The notes under the pieces are model-generated. The model saw nothing but the letters and a program-made list of their open reading frames with translations, did not search any database and had not been told where the DNA came from. The position numbers and the translations under genes were made by a program. From Bradyrhizobium sp. LTSP849 (GTDB lineage Bacteria; Pseudomonadota; Alphaproteobacteria; Rhizobiales; Xanthobacteraceae), in assembly GCF_000938255.1 (NCBI RefSeq), contig NZ_JYMR01000008.1, forward strand, positions 62,001 through 126,000: a stretch of DNA of 64,000 bases. The letters are read 5' to 3'. This document shows, in pieces, positions 61,619 through 64,000 of this stretch; the stretch's first letter is position 1; each line of letters begins with the position of its first letter.

Positions 61619-63094
61619 CTAGCGAACCATCTGCAACCACGGCATCACGATCACCAGCAGCCCGGCAAAATAGAGCAGCCCGAAGATCAGGCCAAAGCCC
61701 CAGAACTGCCCCTTCCCGATATAGCCGCTGCCGAAATACATCGGTGCCGGCCCGGTCGCGTAAGGCGAGATCACGCCCATCAGGCCCAGCGAATACATGC
61801 AGAGCATCGCGAGCGTCGTGACCGGCAGGTCAGGGATGCCCGAGCCGACCGCCAGCACCACCGGCAGCACGGCCGCCGCATGCGAGGTGATGCTCGAGAA
61901 GAAATAGTGGATCCAGAAGAACAGCGCGACCAAGAGGATCATCGCGGTCGATGGCGACAGCCCGACGAGCGGCTTTGCGAATTCGTTCGCAAACCATTTG
62001 ATGAAGCCGATGTCGTTGAGGCCTGAGGCCAGCGTGAGTAGCGAGGTGAAATAGAAGAATACCTCCCAGGCGCTCTTCTCGCTCACGATGTCGACGAACT
62101 CGATCACGCCCGTGACCAGCATCAGCGAGATCACGATGAACACGACGGTGGTCGCATTGACGAAGTTCGAGCCGAGCAAAGGCACGTGGATGTCCGGGCT
62201 TGAGCCCGCAATCCACAGGAACATTGCGAGGATGATGAGCGCCAGCATGATCCACTCGTTGCGCGACATCGGGCCCATCTCCGCGAGCTCTTTTGCCGCC
62301 CATTCCGGGATTTCGGGGCTGTGCTTCACCTCCGGCCGGCAGATTGCGTAGCTCAGCAACGGAACGAGGATCATCAGCAGGAGGCCGAGCGGCGCAAAGC
62401 CGATGAACCATTGGCCCCAGCTGACATCGACCCCGACCGTCTTCTTGGCAATCGCAAGTGCGGCCGCATTGGGCGCGAGCGCAGTGAAGAACAGCGAGCT
62501 GGTGATCGCGGTCGCCGCGAACGCGGTCCACATCACATAGGTGCCGATCTTGCCCGCGGTCGGGCCGGGCTCGGAGCCGTAGATGCGCGGGATGTTGCTG
62601 ATGATGGGATAGACGATGCCGCCGCTGCGTGCGGTGTTCGATGGCGTCGCCGGCGCGAGCAGAAAGTCCGACATTGCGACCGCATAGCCGAGACCAAGGG
62701 TGTTGCTGCCGAGGCGTCGCACCAGCACCAGCGCGATGCGTCGGCCGAGCTGGCTCTTGCGATAGCCGATCGAGAATACGAAAGCGCCGACGATGAGCCA
62801 GACCGTGCTCTCGGCAAAGCCGGACAGCATCCAGCGCAGCGACTTGCTGGGATCGGGATCGATATAGCCACCGACGCCGGCGACCGTAAGCCCGATCAGG
62901 CCGACCGCGCCGACCGGCATTGATTCCAGAATGAGGCCGGTGATGACCGCGGCGAAAACTGCAAAATAGTGCCACTGGTTGACGTTGAGCCCTGATGGCA
63001 CCGGCGACAAATAGATCGCCAGCCACACCACGAGCGGCGCGATCAGTTTCCAGCGAAACCCCTTCGCTTCGGGCGCCTGCGTGTTGGCGGTCAT
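61619..63094 (-). CDS. DASS/SLC13-type dicarboxylate (anion) transporter
   Basis: A 491-residue membrane protein with about 11-13 helices. It contains the CitT/SLC13 motifs SNTARSGGIVYPII, PVVLAVGSGIPDLPVTTL and SLGLMGVISPYATGPAPMYFGSG, the last including the family substrate-binding region. These are 2-oxoglutarate/malate-type or citrate antiporters or symporters. It is a separate gene; the neighbour on the right is an enoyl-CoA hydratase. Confidence 0.9.
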   Translation of the reverse strand: MTANTQAPEAKGFRWKLIAPLVVWLAIYLSPVPSGLNVNQWHYFAVFAAVITGLILESMPVGAVGLIGLTVAGVGGYIDPDPSKSLRWMLSGFAESTVWLIVGAFVFSIGYRKSQLGRRIALVLVRRLGSNTLGLGYAVAMSDFLLAPATPSNTARSGGIVYPIISNIPRIYGSEPGPTAGKIGTYVMWTAFAATAITSSLFFTALAPNAAALAIAKKTVGVDVSWGQWFIGFAPLGLLLMILVPLLSYAICRPEVKHSPEIPEWAAKELAEMGPMSRNEWIMLALIILAMFLWIAGSSPDIHVPLLGSNFVNATTVVFIVISLMLVTGVIEFVDIVSEKSAWEVFFYFTSLLTLASGLNDIGFIKWFANEFAKPLVGLSPSTAMILLVALFFWIHYFFSSITSHAAAVLPVVLAVGSGIPDLPVTTLAMLCMYSLGLMGVISPYATGPAPMYFGSGYIGKGQFWGFGLIFGLLYFAGLLVIVMPWLQMVR

Positions 63095-63208
63095 GAGCCC
63101 TCCCCCTCAGTTTTCATCGCATTTTGCCGGCCCGTTGGCCGAGCCGTTTTGTCCCTGCCGCGGCGTATAAGGACTGTCCGAGGCGCGATCAATGGCCTGG
63201 GGTGCGTT

Positions 63209-64000
63209 CTATCGTCCCCTGAACCGCGGCTTACGGCGGCCCAGGAACGCATCGACGCCCTCCTTGTGATCCTCGGAGAGGCTCGCCAGCGCGAACTGGT
63301 CGAGGTCCATGTGGCTTGTGAGATCATCCAGTGCATGCGCGAGCCGGTTGACGGTGAGCTTGGTCATGGCGACGGAGAGCGGCGGCTGCACGGCCACCTT
63401 CCGGGCGAGATCCATGGCGGCATCGAATGCCTTGCCGGGGTCGACGACCTGCTCCACCAGGCCCCATTCGTAGGCCTCGTCCGCGCTGATGCGCTCGTCG
63501 GCCAAAATCACCGCCTGCTTGGTGCGGGCAGGCCCGATCAGATGCAGCATGCGCGGGATGCTCTGCCAGCTCATGTTCATGCCGAGCCCGATCTCGGGCA
63601 CGCGCAGATGCGCATCGCTGCCCATGATGCGAAAGTCGAGCGCGACCGCAAGCGCGACGCCGCCGCCGACGCAAAAGCCTTCAATGGCAGCGATCGTGAC
63701 CTGCTCCATCTCCTGCCAGGCATGGGTCAGCCGCGGCCCCAGCTTGAGATGCCGCCGCAGCGTGCCAAGATCCATCTCCTTGCGCGAGCGGCCTTCGGCA
63801 TCCTTCAGGTCGAAGCCCGCGCTGAACGCGCCCGCGTTGCCCGTCAGCACCACGACGGACGTCGTCGCGTCATCCTCAAAGCTGCGCGCTGCCGCAGTGA
63901 GCTGGCGCAGCACCTCCGGAGACAATGCGTTGATGCCGTCATGGCGGTCGAACCGCACCACCGCAATCCGCCCCTCGGGCCCGTGACCCTTCTCGATCTT
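63209..64000 (-). CDS. Enoyl-CoA hydratase/isomerase (crotonase), partial at the window edge
   Basis: The open frame continues past the window end (base 64000), so the N-terminus is missing. The visible part is about 263 residues: the oxyanion-hole segment is AFSAGFDLKD and the second one CVGGGVALAVALDFRIM; the catalytic Glu candidate is in RVPEIGLGMNMSW. A GTG at 63961 is in frame but upstream codons (KIEKGHGPEGRIAV) are typical of the family start. It is probably an enoyl-CoA hydratase of fatty or aromatic acid degradation. Confidence 0.88.
   Translation of the reverse strand, partial: KIEKGHGPEGRIAVVRFDRHDGINALSPEVLRQLTAAARSFEDDATTSVVVLTGNAGAFSAGFDLKDAEGRSRKEMDLGTLRRHLKLGPRLTHAWQEMEQVTIAAIEGFCVGGGVALAVALDFRIMGSDAHLRVPEIGLGMNMSWQSIPRMLHLIGPARTKQAVILADERISADEAYEWGLVEQVVDPGKAFDAAMDLARKVAVQPPLSVAMTKLTVNRLAHALDDLTSHMDLDQFALASLSEDHKEGVDAFLGRRKPRFRGR

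Overview
The window reads as chromosomal DNA of a Bradyrhizobium-like alphaproteobacterium (order Hyphomicrobiales). The grounds are high GC, a dacC-tmk-holB-metG-tatD-MBL cluster in the order usual for that group, IalB, HdeA and EipA-like envelope proteins, TRAP transporters, and a FixK-type regulator with several FixK/FNR-type boxes. The genus is an inference from gene content; no rRNA, tRNA or CRISPR array was seen.

Region 1 (1-25.5 kb) looks like a low-oxygen and stress-response region. It starts with a truncated acetate kinase, a K+-channel-like protein, a FixK-family regulator and two FixJ/CheY-like response regulators. An AspT-family exchanger operon, a DUF1275 membrane protein and a SulP anion transporter follow. 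Next come a large Orn/Lys/Arg-type decarboxylase placed directly before a second AspT-family antiporter, a PPK2 polyphosphate kinase, a DUF3302/HlyD membrane pair, a sensor kinase, and a DUF3300-S74 / DUF2950 / EipA-like operon. The region ends with an HD phosphohydrolase, a GNAT acetyltransferase and an HdeA-like acid chaperone. Five 14-bp sites matching or nearly matching TTGAT-N4-ATCAA lie 59-77 bp before start codons here (exchanger/DUF1275, decarboxylase, PPK2 operon/DUF3302, GNAT, hdeA). This suggests one FixK-type regulon combining polyphosphate metabolism, amino-acid decarboxylation with antiport, and acid protection.

Region 2 (25.5-29.3 kb) holds small genes and decayed DNA: an integrase N-terminal remnant abutting hdeA, several small conserved-looking genes, and three very short minus-strand ORFs in a stretch that otherwise looks empty.

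Region 3 (29.3-41.3 kb) is core metabolism: RlpA, an epoxide-hydrolase-like enzyme, the dacC-tmk-holB-metG-tatD-MBL series (metG carries an unusual Lys/Ala-rich N-terminal extension), an autotransporter-type barrel protein and an acyl-CoA synthetase.

Region 4 (41.3-64 kb) is mostly transport and accessory catabolism. It has a TRAP system (fused DctQM plus DctP), an RND efflux pair, an aldo-keto reductase with a divergent LysR regulator, an M24 peptidase, and a lone two-TM protein gene bracketed by 36-bp direct repeats. A PilZ-HTH fusion, a copper amine oxidase/serine hydrolase operon with a divergent AraC regulator, MetN-MetI without a visible MetQ, a DASS-type carboxylate transporter, and an enoyl-CoA hydratase cut by the window edge complete it.
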